From assembly GCF_016612535.1 (NCBI RefSeq), contig NZ_JAENXS010000001.1:2877501-2941500 (forward strand): a stretch of 64,000 nt of DNA. The letters are read 5' to 3'. This DNA is from Bradyrhizobium diazoefficiens. Lineage in GTDB: Bacteria; Pseudomonadota; Alphaproteobacteria; Rhizobiales; Xanthobacteraceae. Within the stretch, counting starts at the first letter, position 1. Every line of letters begins with the position of its first letter. This document shows positions 36,723 through 44,605 of this stretch, in pieces. Under the pieces are notes generated by a model. That model was given only the letters and a program-made list of their open reading frames with translations, did no database searches and was not told where the DNA came from. The position numbers were made by a program, and so were the translations under genes.

Positions 36723-37061
36723 CTATGTCCGAATATGGCCCTCAGACGACCTCGAGCTTTTCTCAGACTTCCGTTTTGAGCAATAAGGGTTCGGGCGCTG
36801 TCTTGACGCACGATAGCTGGCGGCATCCTTCAGAGCTGGGCCAATCAGACCGCGATGAAGGCCCATATCTCGCAGCTCTTCATCGCTGAGACTACGCAAG
36901 AAGGCCAAACTCGCTTGGTATTTGCGTTGAGTGATGAAGGCCGCGATCCATCCATTGACGAAACTGAAAAGCCATCTGCCGATGGAGCGCACCCTCTCCC
37001 GAAGGGAGGACGTGCTGCGGCCCCCGGGGGCGCCACACGAGTTCGACCCGCGCCCCTTCAT
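36723..37061 (-). CDS. DUF1127-containing small protein
   Basis: A 112-residue protein. The central YQASLAFLRSLSDEELRDMGLHRGLI is the DUF1127 motif, here preceded by FVNGWIAAFITQRK. It starts at ATG 37061 behind AAAGGAGGA, a perfect ribosome site, and overlaps the MFS stop (ATGA), so it is co-translated with the exporter. The longer frame to 37685 is antisense to the exporter. DUF1127 proteins in other alphaproteobacteria affect RNA turnover and nutrient uptake; the role here is unknown. Confidence 0.8.
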   Translation of the reverse strand: MKGRGSNSCGAPGGRSTSSLRERVRSIGRWLFSFVNGWIAAFITQRKYQASLAFLRSLSDEELRDMGLHRGLIGPALKDAASYRASRQRPNPYCSKRKSEKSSRSSEGHIRT

Positions 37062-38473
37062 CGTTCCTCCTTTGCCCGGCCATGCCAGATCGCGAACGCA
37101 CCTGCGAGCAACACAGCGGCCGATATCACGAGCGAGGCATGCGCGCCCGTCATGAACGCGTTGTTGCCTCCGACCAGCGAGCCGAACAGGGCAACGCCAA
37201 GCACGCTGCCGGTCTGCCGCGTCGCGTTCAATACGCCCGCGGCGATGCCGGATCGCGACTTCTCGACACTGCCAAGCAGCGTTGAGGTCAAGGACGGCAC
37301 GAGCAGGCCGAGCCCGCCGCCGAGGACCATGAGCTGAGCGCCGATCGTCCCGTAGCTGGTGCCTGAGGCCATGGGCAGCAGCGCAACGCAGCCCGTGGCA
37401 GTGATCACACAAGCCAACGCAATGGTTTGCGGCGCGCCGAGGCGCTCGCTGATCGACGCGGTGACCAGGTTGGCGGGCAGCACCATGGCCATCATGGGCA
37501 CGAAGGCGAGGCCCGTTGCGAACGGCGGCCAGCCATTGACCTTCTGGAAGTAGAGACTGAGCACGAAGATTAGGCCGTAGAAGGCGATGTTGAAGAGGAG
37601 CCCGACCAGAGCGGTCAGCGCAAACATGCGGTGGCGGAACAGCGAGAGCGGCAGCATCGGTTGTGGCGCGCGCGCCTCGCGCCATACGAACAGGAATCCG
37701 ATCACTGCCGCTGCCACGAAGCCCACGATGACGAGCGGATGGCTCCAGCCGAGCACGCCGCCTTCGATCAGGGCGCCGGCCAGTGTGCCGAGGGTTGCAA
37801 TCGCCGCGATCTGTCCCGGCAGATCGATCTCGCGCTGCGCGAGCCGCGGCGTTTCCTCGGCATAGCGCCAGGCAAGCCAGAGGCCGGCGGCGCCAATCGG
37901 CAGGTTGACGAGAAAGATCGCGCGCCAGCCGACCAGTGCGATCAGCGCGCCGCCGACGAACGGCCCCGAAGTCAGTGCGACGCTCGCACCTGCGGCCCAG
38001 AAGCCGACCGCGCGGCCGCGCGCCTTCGGATCGGTATAGGCATGATTGAGCAGCGTCAGCGAGTTCGGCACCAGGATCGCTGCTGCCAGGCCCTGCACGG
38101 AGCGTGCGGCGATCAGGAATATCGCCGACGGCGCCAGTGCGCAGGCGAGCGAAGCCAACGTGAAGATCGCAAAGCCCGCGATGAATATCCGTTTGGCGCC
38201 AACGCGGTCACCGAGCGCGCCGGCGGTCAAAATGAAGGCCGCGAATGCGATGGTATAGGCGGTCACCACCCATTGCAGCTCGGCGACGCTGCCGCCGAGC
38301 GAGGTGCCGATGCTGCTCAGCGCAGTGTTGACGATGGTGATATCGAGCTGCACCACGCCGAGGCCGAGGCTCGTGGCGGCAAGCGCCAGCGCCGTCGCGA
38401 GAGGCGAACGGGATGACGTGTCGTGGGAGCGGGCTTGTTCCGGCTGCCTTGTGTTGAGCGAAGCTGTTTGCAT
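37058..38473 (-). CDS. MFS multidrug exporter, DHA2 (EmrB/QacA) type
   Basis: A 471-residue permease with about 14 membrane helices. Motif C-like LDITIVNTALSSIG in helix 1, motif A-like GALGDRVGAKR in loop 2-3, and ARSVQGLAAAILVPNSL are typical of EmrB/QacA drug:H+ antiporters. There is no linked EmrA-type adaptor. A regulator with a winged helix diverges from it, and its gap contains a palindrome, so induction by the exported compound is likely. Confidence 0.9.
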   Translation of the reverse strand: MQTASLNTRQPEQARSHDTSSRSPLATALALAATSLGLGVVQLDITIVNTALSSIGTSLGGSVAELQWVVTAYTIAFAAFILTAGALGDRVGAKRIFIAGFAIFTLASLACALAPSAIFLIAARSVQGLAAAILVPNSLTLLNHAYTDPKARGRAVGFWAAGASVALTSGPFVGGALIALVGWRAIFLVNLPIGAAGLWLAWRYAEETPRLAQREIDLPGQIAAIATLGTLAGALIEGGVLGWSHPLVIVGFVAAAVIGFLFVWREARAPQPMLPLSLFRHRMFALTALVGLLFNIAFYGLIFVLSLYFQKVNGWPPFATGLAFVPMMAMVLPANLVTASISERLGAPQTIALACVITATGCVALLPMASGTSYGTIGAQLMVLGGGLGLLVPSLTSTLLGSVEKSRSGIAAGVLNATRQTGSVLGVALFGSLVGGNNAFMTGAHASLVISAAVLLAGAFAIWHGRAKEER

Positions 38474-38534
38474 TGATCACACTCAGTTGTCTGTGAGAAT
38501 TTGACGGCTCGGATAAGCCTGCTTTGCGATCATC

Positions 38535-38552
38535 ATTCGATACCAATCGAAT
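38535..38552. promoter_or_regulatory. Palindrome in the exporter-regulator gap
   Basis: ATTCGAT-ACCA-ATCGAAT, perfect 7-bp arms, 62 bases before the exporter start. It is a fair candidate for the binding site of the divergent winged-helix regulator. Nothing else is recognised in this 250-base gap. Confidence 0.4.
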
Positions 38553-38725
38553 ATTCGGAGCCGCGGGGATGATATCTTTCGCCCATCGCGGCACTTGCTT
38601 TCGCTGGGCTTGTTGGTGTCCAGGCAACCTATGTCCGGTGATCGAGCCGGTCTTGCGGAACTACTACGGTCTCGGCCGAAGTATTTGCGCTGGCACTGCG
38701 TCCTCGTCGGCGTTAGGAAAAAGAC

Positions 38726-39505
38726 ATGGATACGGGACCCAAAATCGCCCAGGTCGCGGCGCTCATCGGCGATCCGGCGCGCGCCAACATGCTGAGCGCG
38801 CTGATGGATGGCCGAACGTTGACCGCCTCGGAGCTTGCCTATGTGTCTGGCGTGGCGCCGCAGACAGCGAGTGGCCATCTTGCAAAACTCAGCGACGCCG
38901 GATTGCTCGCGCTCGCAAAACAGGGCCGACGACGATATTTCCGCCTGGCCTCTCCGCACGTCGCGCGCGTGCTTGAAAGCCTCATGGTGGTGGCGCAGGA
39001 AGGCCCCGCCCGGCAGCGCAATCTCTGGCGCGGCGGAGAGACGCTCCGACACGCGCGGACGTGCTATGACCACATGGCCGGCCGCATCGCCGTCGCAATC
39101 GCCGACCGGCTGGTCCAACAGTCGTTCATTCTGCTCGACGAGGATGGCGGACAATTAACCGATGCCGGTCGGTCATTCTTCGATGAGTTGGGCGTCGATC
39201 TTCGCCTCGCCTCCAGGCGCCGGGTGTTCTGTCGCCCCTGTCTCGACTGGAGCGAGCGGCGGTCGCATCTGGCAGGGGCGGTTGGCGCTGCCATTCTTGA
39301 TCACGCGCTCGAGCACGATTGGGTCGAGCATGTCCGGGATAGCCGCGCGCTCGTCGTGACTCCGGTTGGCGTTAGAGAGCTCGCCGCAACGTTCGGCATC
39401 GAGAGCGCACCCCCGACGGACGGTTGCGAAGGGCCTGTTGCATCGCTGTCCCGAGGCCGGGTGGCGGTTATCCCGGTTGAGTCAGCGTTCCCCGGCCGGA
39501 GGTAG
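38726..39505 (+). CDS. ArsR-like winged-helix regulator
   Basis: A 259-residue regulator. The N-terminal ArsR-type domain is IAQVAALIGDPARANMLSALMDGR, then SELAYVSGVAPQTASGHLAKLSDAGLL. The C-terminal half has the conserved FCRPCLDWSERRSHLAGAVGAAI of this subgroup, whose cysteines could sense metals or redox. The last 25 residues (from PPTDGCEG) look unlike the family and may be run-on caused by loss of the original stop. It diverges from the MFS gene. Confidence 0.85.
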   Translation: MDTGPKIAQVAALIGDPARANMLSALMDGRTLTASELAYVSGVAPQTASGHLAKLSDAGLLALAKQGRRRYFRLASPHVARVLESLMVVAQEGPARQRNLWRGGETLRHARTCYDHMAGRIAVAIADRLVQQSFILLDEDGGQLTDAGRSFFDELGVDLRLASRRRVFCRPCLDWSERRSHLAGAVGAAILDHALEHDWVEHVRDSRALVVTPVGVRELAATFGIESAPPTDGCEGPVASLSRGRVAVIPVESAFPGRR

Positions 39506-39574
39506 CACTGCGATCAGCCGCTTCGGCCGAGAGTACTGTCCGTATTTGACATTCAGAATCACGGTGACAGTGCT

Positions 39575-39745
39575 GGACTGCACCCCTGAAGTGAGACACG
39601 ATAATTACAGTGACAGGCATTCCGAGGATGACCTGTGGCAGGACAAGGAAAGAAGCGTCAGCTTCCGACGACTTACAAATTGAAAGCGGTCAAGCGGGCG
39701 GAGCGGGGCGAAGGCGTCCTCCCTGTGGCCCGCGAGCTTGAATGT
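39575..39745 (+). pseudogene. Truncated transposase N-terminus (IS remnant)
   Basis: From GTG 39635 the frame reads MAGQGKKRQLPTTYKLKAVK, then RAERGEGVLPVARELE, the helix-turn-helix start of a common IS transposase OrfA. At about 39743 it breaks into unrelated sequence. The preceding TGGACTGCACCCCTGAAGTG may be the IS end. Only the first 36 codons remain, so it is inactive. Confidence 0.7.
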
Positions 39746-39902
39746 CGTCGTCGGACAAAGTCTTGCCGTCATGCACGACATTCGCGCCTGCCCGCCCCAT
39801 TTCATGCAGAACATGCAGATCGCGATGATACCTCACCGCCGCCAGCAGTTCGAGCGAGTAGTCTTGACCATCGATGCTGCAATCATAGGCGGACTTGCTC
39901 AT
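39690..39902 (-). CDS. Small hypothetical protein, probably truncated
   Basis: From ATG 39902 the frame reads MSKSAYDCSIDGQDYSLELL, then AAVRYHRDLHVLHEMGRAG and DGKTLSDDDIQAR, which looks like real protein. After that it runs antisense into the IS remnant (below about 39748), so the C-terminus is likely foreign. The family is not recognised. The remaining bases around it hold nothing else. Confidence 0.4.
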   Translation of the reverse strand: MSKSAYDCSIDGQDYSLELLAAVRYHRDLHVLHEMGRAGANVVHDGKTLSDDDIQARGPQGGRLRPAPPA

Positions 39903-39983
39903 GACATGACCTCGCTGCATTGTCGTTTACCGACACGCTGATCTCGGGACGCGGCAGATCCTCCGCGAAGGCACCCGGGAGGC

Positions 39984-40733
39984 TCAGCCCGCCTCCGCGA
40001 TCCAGGCTTCGGCATCGGCTCCGGCTGCTATGCGTAGGGGTGCAGACGGATCGTTGGCGACCCGCCAGATCGCTTCGGCGACGTCAGACGAACGCGTCAT
40101 CGGACCCGAACTGTCGCGGATGCTCGCCACGATACGCTCGATCATTGGCGCATAGTCGGGATTGTCGCGGCCGCGCAGGTGCGGAAACGCATTTTCGCCG
40201 AAGCGCGTCTCGGGTGCGCGCCCCGGCAGGACCAGATGCACGCGCACACCAAAGGGCGCAACTTCCACCGCCAGCGATTCGGTGAAGGCGTTCACCGCCG
40301 CCTTGCTCGCCCGGTATAGGCCGACCAGAGGCAGCGCCTTGAGCGTGACCGACGAGGTGATGTTGATGATCACGCCTGCCCGGCGCTGGCGAAACGCCGG
40401 AAGCACCGCCCGAACCATCGCCAACGTGCCGAGCGTGTTGGTCCCGAATAAAGCGCGGGCCGTCTCGGGCGCAGTCAGTTCGATCGGCGACGGCACGCCG
40501 AAGCCGGCATTGTTGACCAGAACGTCGATCGGCCCGGCCTCGGCGATAGCTCGGGCGACGTGCGCGGCGTCGGTGATATCGAGCGCCAGGATGCGCAGAC
40601 GATCGGAAGGCGGCAGAAGCTCGGCATGGGGCACACGCATCGTTGCCACGACGTCCCAGCCGCGATCGAGAAACAGCCGTGCGGTTTCCAGACCGAAGCC
40701 AGACGAGCAGCCGGTGATGAGGACAGTGGGCAT
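39984..40733 (-). CDS. SDR-family oxidoreductase
   Basis: A 249-residue classical short-chain dehydrogenase. LITGCSSGFGLETARLFLDRGWDV binds the cofactor; NNAGFG is central; Ser in NITSSVTLKAL and YRASKAAVNAF complete the active site. It diverges from an AraC regulator with a 71-base gap, which suggests regulation by it. Typical of stand-alone SDRs controlled by cupin-AraC proteins; substrate unknown. Confidence 0.88.
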   Translation of the reverse strand: MPTVLITGCSSGFGLETARLFLDRGWDVVATMRVPHAELLPPSDRLRILALDITDAAHVARAIAEAGPIDVLVNNAGFGVPSPIELTAPETARALFGTNTLGTLAMVRAVLPAFRQRRAGVIINITSSVTLKALPLVGLYRASKAAVNAFTESLAVEVAPFGVRVHLVLPGRAPETRFGENAFPHLRGRDNPDYAPMIERIVASIRDSSGPMTRSSDVAEAIWRVANDPSAPLRIAAGADAEAWIAEAG

Positions 40734-40804
40734 GAGATACTCCAGAGGTATGGGAACCGAACTGGAGATAGAATAAGGGCGCGGGACTTGCTATCGCTGA
40801 CAGT

Positions 40805-41758
40805 ATGCAATTCTTTGGCGACAGTCCTGCAAGTGATCCCCTCGCCGAGGTCGTCACGCTGCTCCAGCCGGCCGCCCGTTTCTCCAAGCTGGTGGAGTGC
40901 GCCGGCTCGTGGAAGATCCACCGCAAATCAACCGGCGAGCCATTCTACTGCGCAGTGTTGGAGGGGCGCTGCCGCGTGATGGTGGACGGGCAGCCGTCCA
41001 TGACGTTGCAGTCCGGCGATTTCGTGCTGGTCCCGGCCATGCACGACCTCATCAATGAAAGCCTGGACGCACCACTGGAAGGACTGACCGCAGCGCCGAT
41101 CAAGATGAGTGAGGGCCGTTTTCGCGTCGGCCGCGAAGACGGACCCGCGGAGCTAGTGATGCGGATCGGACACTGCAGCTTTGGTTCGCCGGATGCGGAA
41201 CTGCTCGTATCGCTGCTGCCGCAGGTGGTATTCGTGCGTGGAGAGCCCCGGCTCGCGACGCTGATGCAGTTGGTCAGCGAGGAGACCCGCGCGCGACGTC
41301 CGGCACGCGAACTCGTACTCGAGCGGCTGCTGGAGGTGCTGCTGATCGAGGCCTTGCGATGCGGCGGTGAGACCGCTTCTGCGCCGGGCCTGGCCCGAGG
41401 TCTTGCCGACGACCGCCTGGCGGCCGCGCTGCGCGCCCTCCATGCACGCCCCGAATACCTTTGGACGGTAGCAGAACTCGCTGCCGAAGCCGCCTTGTCG
41501 CGTTCGGCTTTCTTCGTCCGTTTCAGTCGCACCGTGGGCATGCCGCCGATGGCATATCTGCTGGCCTGGCGCATGGCGCTGGCCAGGCGCCTGCTTTGCG
41601 GACATGAGCTCGGCATAGATCAGATTGCCGAGCGCGTGGGCTACAGTTCCGCGAGCACCTTCAGCGTCGCATTCGCTCGCCACGCGGGTGTGCCGCCGGC
41701 GCGCTATGGTCGGATGCGCCCAAATGGACGCCATCCACCTGCCATGCCGGCGAAATAA
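40805..41758 (+). CDS. AraC-family regulator with N-terminal cupin
   Basis: A 317-residue regulator. The N-terminal half is a cupin-type sensor (FSKLVECAGSWKIHRKSTGEPFYCAVLEGRC, then SGDFVLVPAMHDL). The C-terminal AraC domain (about 210-305) has TVAELAAEAALSRSAFFVRFSRTVGMPPMAYL and IDQIAERVGYSSASTFSVAFAR. It faces the SDR gene and likely activates it. The last 12 residues (NGRHPPAMPAK) are outside the domain. Confidence 0.9.
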   Translation: MQFFGDSPASDPLAEVVTLLQPAARFSKLVECAGSWKIHRKSTGEPFYCAVLEGRCRVMVDGQPSMTLQSGDFVLVPAMHDLINESLDAPLEGLTAAPIKMSEGRFRVGREDGPAELVMRIGHCSFGSPDAELLVSLLPQVVFVRGEPRLATLMQLVSEETRARRPARELVLERLLEVLLIEALRCGGETASAPGLARGLADDRLAAALRALHARPEYLWTVAELAAEAALSRSAFFVRFSRTVGMPPMAYLLAWRMALARRLLCGHELGIDQIAERVGYSSASTFSVAFARHAGVPPARYGRMRPNGRHPPAMPAK

Positions 41759-41759
41759 C

Positions 41760-42112
41760 CGCTACGAAAAGGTCGCCGCCAATTTCCTCACAGGCGTCGC
41801 TCATTTGAGCGAGACCCACCGGCTGGCCGCCGACCCGAACAATGGGTCGGTCGCATTCCTCGATTCGCAGTCCTTTGAGTTGGATGACCTGGTCCAGCGA
41901 ACGTTGCAGCTTGAGAAGCGCGTCGGAAGCCCTGATGCGCACCATTCCCATTCCACGGCCACGAGCGCGACGCGCAGCGAGCCCTCGGGCGCGATGCGAA
42001 GACCGGCATAGGCGTTGGCTTGGTCGAGGCTTGTCTGATGCGCGCGAGCGATCGCGTCGGCGAGCTGCGCCAGATCCTGGTCGGTCCCGGCTTCGCCCGG
42101 GAGGGGCGCCCG
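41760..42112 (-). pseudogene. Possible frameshifted gene remnant
   Basis: On the minus strand one frame reads GEAGTDQDLAQLADAIARAH, then NAYAGLRIAPEGSLRVALVAVEWE, with a stop just before it. About 41960 the coding look moves to another frame (VRIRASDALLKLQRSLDQ, then IEECDRPIVRVGGQPVGLAQ). The combined product is not recognised. This is judged from residue pattern only and could be noise. Confidence 0.3.
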
Positions 42113-42135
42113 TCACTGAGGATAACGCGCGTTCA

Positions 42136-42954
42136 TCAAAACGGAAAAGGCCGTGCCTGGAGCGCCTGGACAAAGGTGGCTACGGTCAAGGCCGCATAGG
42201 CGGCCGAACCCAGAAGAATCGCGACCCATCGTGTAGGAAGATTCAGCCGAGTGACGACGAAAGCCAGGAGCGGGATTGCCTGCTCGGCGTGAATGCCGAA
42301 GAAGTGCGCCACCCGCAGATCGCCGCCCACGCGATTCCACCCGAACATAGGCAGATGCCCGGCGGCCGCGCCCACCGCGTGGCCGGTCTGCTGGCTCATA
42401 TATATTCCAAACCCGCCGCCCAGCACGACGGTCAACAGCAGGCCGGCGATGACCGCAGCCCGATATTCCGGCCTGAGGTCGTCCGCCGGTCGCCGCCAGA
42501 TATTCCAGGCGAGCGGCACGTTCGCACCGACGATCAGCAGAACAGCGGCCCCCATCAGCCCATACATCACCGCATAGAATGGCGTGTCGTCGTTAAAATG
42601 CGATCGCAGGCCATGCGCGGCCTGCCAGCTGATCCATGCGAGTTCGAAGATGTTGGCGGCGATCAGGACGCCCACCGTGCGACGCATCAGCGGCGTCTCG
42701 CGCTGATCGGGCCGCACATAGCCCATGAACCACGCGTAGGTCAGCACATGGACCGCGATCGAGAACAGGAACTTGGCCGGCTTGGCCCAGACGCTGACGC
42801 CATCGATGGTCCGAGGATCTATCGTCGAGGCGGCAAGGACGGGCACGAGGAGCAGCAGCAACGCCGCGCCAAAGCGGGTCAATGCCGGTTGGCGGCGTAG
42901 CCATTCGAAGGGAATTGCCGCGCGAGACGGGACAGAGGTGAGTGTCGTGGCCAT
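42136..42954 (-). CDS. Polytopic membrane protein, unknown function
   Basis: A 272-residue protein with about seven to eight membrane helices. Segments include FLFSIAVHVLTYAWFMGYVRPDQRE, FELAWISWQAAHGLRSHFN and VAHFFGIHAEQAIPLL, where several in-membrane histidines could bind a metal or heme. ATG 42954 overlaps the stop of the preceding ABA4-like gene by one base (TGATG), so they are coupled. The frame to 43338 is antisense-like to that gene and rejected. Confidence 0.82.
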   Translation of the reverse strand: MATTLTSVPSRAAIPFEWLRRQPALTRFGAALLLLLVPVLAASTIDPRTIDGVSVWAKPAKFLFSIAVHVLTYAWFMGYVRPDQRETPLMRRTVGVLIAANIFELAWISWQAAHGLRSHFNDDTPFYAVMYGLMGAAVLLIVGANVPLAWNIWRRPADDLRPEYRAAVIAGLLLTVVLGGGFGIYMSQQTGHAVGAAAGHLPMFGWNRVGGDLRVAHFFGIHAEQAIPLLAFVVTRLNLPTRWVAILLGSAAYAALTVATFVQALQARPFPF

Positions 42955-43388
42955 CACGTCGATTCCCGCGCAGGTAAGAGCCGCAGCCCGAGGAAAAGGA
43001 GCAGCCCCGCCGGGCCGAACAGGAAGGTAAGGCCCAGGCACGGAATCAGCGCAAAACGATTGATCCCCCGCGTCAGGCCATCCTCGACGATCCAACTCCC
43101 AACGAAGAGATCGAAGGCGAGATAATGGAGCCAGCCTGCCACAAGCGCGGCGTCTACCGCGAACAGCGCGCGCACCTGCTCGATCGAACCGAATCCGCCG
43201 CCGACCGCCTTGCTCCAGCCCTGCCCGATCAACACCACATACGCGACACCGAATAGCGCCGGGATGAACAAACGCGTGGTGCGCCTCACGCCGTCCCGCG
43301 CGATCGGGACGAACAGAGATGTGAGCAATCCAAGCCACCCGAGCATGGCGATGGTGTTGCCGGTGCCGAACGCGAAACGAGGATCCAA
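42954..43388 (-). CDS. ABA4-like (DUF4281) membrane protein
   Basis: A 144-residue protein with four helices. FAFGTGNTIAMLGWLGLL, then FAVDAALVAGWLHYLAFDLFVGSWIVEDG and LIPCLGLTFLFGPAGLLLF match the DUF4281/ABA4-like family; the plant member is involved in neoxanthin formation, but bacterial roles are unknown. It is first in a two-gene operon facing a TetR regulator, with a palindrome in the gap. Confidence 0.82.
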   Translation of the reverse strand: MDPRFAFGTGNTIAMLGWLGLLTSLFVPIARDGVRRTTRLFIPALFGVAYVVLIGQGWSKAVGGGFGSIEQVRALFAVDAALVAGWLHYLAFDLFVGSWIVEDGLTRGINRFALIPCLGLTFLFGPAGLLLFLGLRLLPAREST

Positions 43389-43417
43389 GTGCCTTGCCCT
43401 TCGATCTACTCAGTGCA

Positions 43418-43443
43418 TAGATTAGCTTATGAATACTAATCTA
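43418..43443. promoter_or_regulatory. Probable TetR operator
   Basis: A perfect inverted repeat, TAGATTAG-N10-CTAATCTA. Two direct copies of ATCTACYCAGTG (43404 and 43439) overlap it. It covers the upstream ATG (43429) of the regulator, favouring ATG 43456 as its start. Confidence 0.55.
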
Positions 43444-43455
43444 CCCAGTGTCAAG

Positions 43456-44049
43456 ATGTCGCGCGGCTATCATCACGGCCACCTCCGCGCGACCCTGTTG
43501 GAAGCCGCGGAAAGCCTTCTCGCAGAGAAAGGCGTCGAAGGTTTCAGCCTGCGTGAAACCGCGCGCCGCGCCGGTGTGTCATCCGGGGCCCCCAAACATC
43601 ACTTCCGCGATGTTCGAGCGCTGCTGACGGCGATCGCAACACTGGCATTCGACGATCTCGCCGACCGGCTTGAGGCGGCGAGTTCGGATTGTTCGGCAGA
43701 TCGCATCACGCGCATCCAGCGCCAGGGTGCTGCCTACGTTCGCTTCGCGCTCGAACAGCGCGCGCGTTTCGATCTCATGTGGCGCGTCGCGCTGCTGGAC
43801 ATGAACGACGCTGAACGCTGCCGAGCAGGCGACCGCGCCTTCGCTGCGATGGACCGCCTGGTCAGAGGCAAAGACGCCCCTGAGCTTGAACACGGCGATC
43901 CGCGCATGGCGCCCTCGATCGCCTGCTGGTCGATTGTGCATGGATTTGCCAGGTTGGCTATTGATGGCACCTTTGGCTTGGGGGCGAATGCCGCGGAACG
44001 CGCGGCGGACGCCCTGCTGTCCCCAGTCCTGCGGCACCTCTCCGTTTGA
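43456..44049 (+). CDS. TetR-family transcriptional regulator
   Basis: A 197-residue regulator starting MSRGYHHGHLRATLLEAAES, with LRETARRAGVSSGAPKHHFRDVRALL as helix-turn-helix. The C-terminal domain (RFDLMWRVALLDMNDAERCRAGDRAFAAMDRLV, then CWSIVHGFARLAIDG) is typical of the WHG-type TetR subgroup. An alternative start, ATG 43429, lies inside the operator palindrome. It diverges from the ABA4-like membrane operon, its likely target. Confidence 0.87.
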   Translation: MSRGYHHGHLRATLLEAAESLLAEKGVEGFSLRETARRAGVSSGAPKHHFRDVRALLTAIATLAFDDLADRLEAASSDCSADRITRIQRQGAAYVRFALEQRARFDLMWRVALLDMNDAERCRAGDRAFAAMDRLVRGKDAPELEHGDPRMAPSIACWSIVHGFARLAIDGTFGLGANAAERAADALLSPVLRHLSV

Positions 44050-44129
44050 CGGCATCGATCGGGGGCAGACGCAGAGCTGGTCCCGATGGGTTCTCGGGCG
44101 TACTGCACGGCCGCAAAGCTTGCTCAGTC

Positions 44130-44429
44130 ATGACCAAAGCCAGGCCTCAGCGGAGAGGCCGTTTCAAGTTGAGGCAGGCGATGCAGGAAGTGTCCCGTTC
44201 TGGTGCCGCTGGCGAACTCCAGCTCGATGCGTTGATCGCCGATTTGTGGTGGCGCGTTCGGCTGCTCAACACCGATATTCTCGAGCAAGAGGCCCGCGCC
44301 GGGGTGTTCGACGTGCAGCAGCCGGCATATCCGCTGCTCGCGCTGAACCTTCGTGCGCGACGCGACAATTTGGTTTCGACCATCGGCGTGCTCGAGCGGC
44401 GTGCGAGATCGACGTCTGAAGCGGCTTGA
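44130..44429 (+). CDS. Hypothetical protein
   Basis: A 99-residue protein starting MTKARPQRRGRFKLRQAMQE. ELQLDALIADLWWRVRLLNTDILEQEARAGVFD and LLALNLRARRDNLVSTIGVLERR are regular helices and look like real coding sequence. No family is recognised. A longer in-frame start exists at 44046. A second frame (44426-44671) begins with TTG overlapping its stop, but that frame runs into the orthocaspase 3' end and is doubtful. Confidence 0.5.
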   Translation: MTKARPQRRGRFKLRQAMQEVSRSGAAGELQLDALIADLWWRVRLLNTDILEQEARAGVFDVQQPAYPLLALNLRARRDNLVSTIGVLERRARSTSEAA

Positions 44430-44605
44430 GGGCGGTCTTCGCCTCAGACCGGGAACGCCAGCTTTCTGGCGCGCTGGCGCGACACGGTGGTGATGAGACC
44501 GTTGCGCAGCATCTTGCCCACCTGCTGCGACTGGGCATTCTGCCGACGGGAACGATCCTGCCGAGGGAGCACCGCGCCGTCCGCGATCGGGCGCGCAGGG
44601 ATGAT

